NCBI GenBank assembly: GCA_965153455.1
Contig: OZ234496.1
Span: forward strand, 5,589,207 to 5,653,206
Origin: Sphagnum compactum
Taxonomy: Eukaryota > Bryophyta > Sphagnopsida > Sphagnales
DNA length: 64,000 nt
Direction: 5' to 3'
The notes under the pieces are model-generated. The model was not told the DNA's origin, did not search any database, and saw nothing but the letters and a program-made list of their open reading frames with translations. Both the position numbers and the translations under genes were made by a program. Positions 60,120 through 64,000 of the stretch are shown here, piece after piece (within the stretch, counting starts at the first letter, position 1; each line of letters starts with the position of its first letter).

Positions 60120-63100
60120 GTTCTACTAGAAATACTCTCCTCCTCAAATTGAAAGCTCTTCCATGCACATGGAAAGGTAGGGAGATCAATGATGATGTTG
60201 TAACAAGTTTCTAGTTTTAGGGTTTTGAGTGTGAACAGAAAGTGGTTTTAGGGTTTTTCAAGTGGAGCCTGTTTTTTTTTGTTGGCGGCTAGGAGTTTTT
60301 GCTCTCAATGGCGTGGAGATAAGGAAGATCACCAAATGGAGATGTGGTGGTGTTTGATAACATTGAAACCTTTGTGTCGTTTTCTTTTGTTTGGTGTGTG
60401 TGTGTGTGTTGCTGCTAGACACGGGATGACTGTGTGGCAAGGGAACTGCCAAGTGGGGTGCACTCGGCGGAACTCTTGCGGAGCAGGTGGAAGGATGTGC
60501 AGCAATGAAGATAAGTAGTGTGGTTCTAGTTTTCTAATGCAAGGAAGTTGTTGGAGTTGGGTTTTAGATCTCTGTCTCAAGGGAAAACACGAGAGAATCT
60601 GCTGCGCTATGTACTCAAGGAGGCAAAGTTTCTATTTAAAAGTTGGTATTGATGGTTGAGAGGGGGATGATGAGAAGTTTTAGAGGTCTCGAGAGCGGCC
60701 ATAAACTCTTCTCAAAGTCTATGTTTGGGTTGGTCTATATATGGGTTTTGTTGGCTTGCATTTCAAGAGAAAGTACCTTCATTTTTGGGAACTCCGAAGA
60801 ATTGCAATAGTCCATTGAATTTACGAGGTCGATCATACAAAGGAGGGGTGTGGTTCTTTGTAAGAATTCTTGAAGTAGTCACTAGGGGAAGTGGGTGTGT
60901 TGTCTTCCTGTTTTTCTATTTTGTCAAGTGGAACGATGGTGTCAAGAAAACTGGATTGTGTGATTTATGTGGGCTGAGGGATTTACATTACCGAATGTGA
61001 GCTAGAACTTGAGTTCCTATGGAAATCCAATGTGGTCCTGGGTTCGTGTGGGTCTGAAAACTTTGAGAAGAGAGGCCAGTGGGCTCAAGACAGTGAGATC
61101 AGAGCGATCTAACCCCTTGGAAACCTCAAGCCTTTCTATGATGAAGAAGGCAATGTCTTTTCGGGTTTATGGACAGAACTCAAGTGGCCTCTGGCTCATG
61201 CCAATGTGAAACTTGGAGAATGTATTTGCCATTCAGTATGTATATGATTTGAGTTATGTTTGTCTTGCGCCCTAGTTTTTTGTCACAATGGAACATCCTT
61301 AGAACCTACAAAACAACTTGCTAAACATAATGTTTGATTACACATGTACCTTGCAACAACAAGGTTGTTCGAATAGTTCAACTCCTTCCTCTAGCAAACT
61401 TGCCAAACACTTTGAATTGTCAAAAGAATTGAAAAAATGTGAAAATGAATAAATCCTACTTGCAAGAAAGATGATCATCCCAATGTGGACAACAATAAAA
61501 ATAGCTTGCAAGAAAGACAATCATTCATGATGGAAGAGCTTCTTGCAATGGTGGAACTTCCATTTGGATACAAATGACAACCCCTATGTTATTGGCCTAC
61601 ACTACATAACTTAGAACCCTAAATTGCCTTAGCCTTAAACACTTGAAAATGAACCTCCTTACATCTATATCATTTTGAACCATTAAATTTTTTTACTTGC
61701 AATGAATGAACGACTATTTTTTAAATGAATAACATTTTAATTTAAATGATGACTACAAAATCTCACCTTACATTTGTCAAAATTGGATTGATGAGATTGT
61801 AAAAAAGATAGCCTATTATGTAGGGGCCAAAGTACCCTAAAGGAAGTATATTCTATAATAGTTTTCAACACAATACCCTAACCTTGGTAAGCAAGGCCAA
61901 TAAAGTGCAAAAGTAATGTGTTAAAGCCATATTTGTAAGTAGACATTACACATCAATGTTTTTGTTTTCAATTTCTTGATGAAACTAGGGTGATGAGCAT
62001 CTCTAAACAAATTTTGACTTAACTAACAATATTATTTCAAGGAACCTTTAAAACTATAGCTAATAGACATAAATGTGACAACACATTCCCTCCAAAAAAA
62101 ATTCAAGTAATTTCAACCCCCTACTTTTTCCGTTTGTAATGACAATTGCCCTTTTAGAAAAGTAAAAATCAAGCAATAATTCCCAAGAAAAAAAAACATT
62201 GTTACATGTTGAATTATTAGTTCACTCAAGATAACTGAAAAAACAAATTCAATAAAAATAATGTTCTCTTTCTCCCATTTCAATGGGTGCTCTACAATAA
62301 TCACAAACCTATCAAACCCTATTACACATTTAATTGTTAGTTCACTCAAGATGATGTTTAAAAAAAAATTCAAACCATCAAATCCAACAATTTCATTGAC
62401 CATTAAAAAAAAATTCACACCTACACACAAGCCTATTCAACACCCTCTATATATTAATACACTAATATTATAGCTCTTGTCTATATAGATACAAGGTTAT
62501 GCAAAAAAAACTTAGCAAAAAACAATCGTCATCACATTATGAAAAAACAAAAATTATTGTCATTGACATAATTAGAAATTATGCATAACATCATGATGGG
62601 TAAATTCAAATTGTCATGACATGATTTTTGACACCCACAAATTGTAAGATTTTATTTTGTGGGCTGTGATTGGCCTCAAGAACTAATAAAATGTAGATCA
62701 AACACCCATCTCCCAGATTGTGAATAAGCAATTGATAAATTAAAGTTTCATATCTATATCAATAAAAGTGGAAATGATTTCATGCAAATGTACATGATTG
62801 TGAAATTTTGTAATTGATATTGTAGGATTCAAGGAACAAATGAAAATATACTAATATTTTAATCTTATGTCAGTTTGATCGTCACCAGTAGTGCGGTGCA
62901 AAGCCCAAGTTTGAAGTGTAGGATAGGTCTGGACGTTGGAAGCTTATCAGCTAAATGAGCAAAACCAATAGATGTAATGCAGATGAATCAAGAATGCTGG
63001 GCAACCCACAAAGAGGACAACAAGCAGAATAATCAGCCATCATGCTTGAATTGCCAATTTGGTATCCAAAAAGAGATGGGTTGTTTATTGAAGTCAATTC

Positions 63101-63434
63101 GAATCAGCATTGTGGCAATGGCCTCAATGCTTTATCAAGAATGGAAGCAACAGCAGAGTGGCAGGGTGTTTCAACTGACAAGCTATTATCTCTAAACCTG
63201 AGAACATCAAATAGCCATCTGGCTTGACACCGGGGAAACAGCTCTACAGAAGATGCCCAATCCATCAATTAAAGGTTCTGAGTTGCTTGCAAAGGTGCAT
63301 GTAAATTTGCGACCTCAAAATGCCAGTGATGCATTTACAATACTTTGATATCATCAACTCACAGGCCCTCTTCTTCATACCCTCCTCCAATCGGATGAAG
63401 GAAAGAGGTTGGTGACACAGGGCATTGGTGCCCA
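60120..63434. other. Intergenic region, unassigned
   Basis: From 60.2 to 61.2 kb the composition is more balanced, with a TG run near 60393-60408 and several open frames (e.g. 60725-61000), but no domain or splice pattern I recognise. It may be a decayed gene or leader. From 61.3 to 62.9 kb it is A+T-rich, with a repeated GTTAGTTCACTCAAGAT segment near 62217 and 62337. From about 62.9 kb the sequence may be the 3' UTR of the minus-strand gene at the right edge. Confidence 0.45.
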
Positions 63435-63900
63435 TCAGCACTTGACAGTGAGCAGTGGGGTAGCCCCACGGATGCGCTTCACATAAGCTGCATACTCACT
63501 GTAATGCATGGTACACAGTGAGCTTTGATATCGCGTAATCCGAAATTTGCGTCGCATAGATTCTGTCAATGGTCCCATGTAGCCTGCCTTGCGTACCAAA
63601 GAATCAACCGTCTCAACCTTTGTCCAGCCTGCAACCAACCAGCATGCCCTCAACTTGCAATTACACATCATTTCCACATCTCTAAAGAATACAAGTTGTC
63701 ATTTTTCAGACTGCAATTTACAATTTTCAAGTGGGTAACACAATAGGGGTTCCAGATTTGCACACCCTCCTGTGCCGCAACTTCAGGAAGATAAGTGGCA
63801 CTGCGTCGCACACTTTCAGGATCAGTAAATTCCAAAATCATCCCATGCTTCCCAATCTGACCATGCTCGATAACCAAAATGCTTTTGTTAGAGCACAAAT
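63435..63900 (-). CDS. 3' end of an unidentified gene running off the right edge
   Basis: Two minus-strand exons join in phase. An upstream exon begins somewhere above about 63840 and reads GKHGMILEFTDPESVRRSAT then YLPEVAAQEG, ending at a GTGTGC donor near 63768. The terminal exon, 63628-63435, reads WTKVETVDSLVRKAGYMG, then ITRYQSSLCTMHYSEYAAYV and ends PLLTVKC-stop. The joined stretch LPEVAAQEGWTKVETVDSLV is well-formed protein with no stops. I do not recognise the family. An ILVIEHG stretch just upstream (near 63875) recalls the end of some SAM-methyltransferase folds, but it may be intron and I do not rely on it. The 5' part lies outside the window. Confidence 0.55.
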
Positions 63901-64000
63901 TCCCTCACACAAGACCACTGTCTTAGTGAATCCAATCTGGTTAACCTGGAAAATAGCATTCGACATCAACTCTCTTCAACAACCAAATATACAGTGCTTT

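Overview
The window looks like nuclear DNA of a land plant. Its protein-coding genes are broken by many short introns with GT/AG borders, and between them lie long A+T-rich stretches filled with decayed transposons and local repeats. The proteins are plant-type: a NAP1 subunit of the SCAR/WAVE complex, a leucine-rich-repeat receptor kinase, ribosomal protein eL33, a plastid-type SAM methyltransferase and a SUN-domain nuclear-envelope protein. I favour a seed-free plant (bryophyte or similar), because the receptor kinase resembles an Arabidopsis protein that lacks a leucine-rich ectodomain while this copy has one. That placement is an inference, and I cannot name the species.

Layout. 1-13 kb: A+T-rich transposon graveyard with a nearly full-length but broken hAT-like transposase (minus strand) split by a fold-back MITE; a second copy of that MITE lies near 12.6 kb. 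13.4-15.4 kb: more G+C-rich upstream region of NAP1, with a 30-bp tandem duplication, a GA tract and an older diverged duplication. 15.4-24.7 kb: NAP1, 23 exons, plus strand. 24.7-28.6 kb: convergent intergenic spacer. 28.6-34.3 kb: receptor kinase, 12 exons, minus strand, with a minisatellite in one intron. 34.3-42.6 kb: A+T-rich spacer with a possible Crypton-like recombinase relic and two minisatellites. 42.7-44.0 kb: RPL35A, 4 exons, with a telo-box upstream. 44.4-45.1 kb: three successive local tandem duplications. 46.2-49.6 kb: methyltransferase, 8 exons, minus strand. 51.0-53.3 kb: SUN gene, 3 exons, plus strand, head-to-head with the methyltransferase. 53.3-63.4 kb: A+T-rich spacer with an EEP-endonuclease relic (Helitron- or LINE-type) and a GTAG-type microsatellite. 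63.4 kb to the right edge: the 3' end of an unidentified minus-strand gene.

I built the exon models by hand from splice sites, codon phase and remembered family conservation. The five complete models all close in frame: NAP1 1416 aa, receptor kinase 648 aa, eL33 111 aa, methyltransferase 357 aa, SUN protein 493 aa. The genes do not form a pathway. NAP1 (actin nucleation), the receptor kinase (cell-surface signalling) and the SUN protein (nucleus-cytoskeleton bridging) belong to separate housekeeping or developmental systems. I found no convincing novel multi-gene system. The most interesting items are the receptor-kinase architecture, possible alternative splicing in NAP1 and the methyltransferase gene, and the layered transposon relics.
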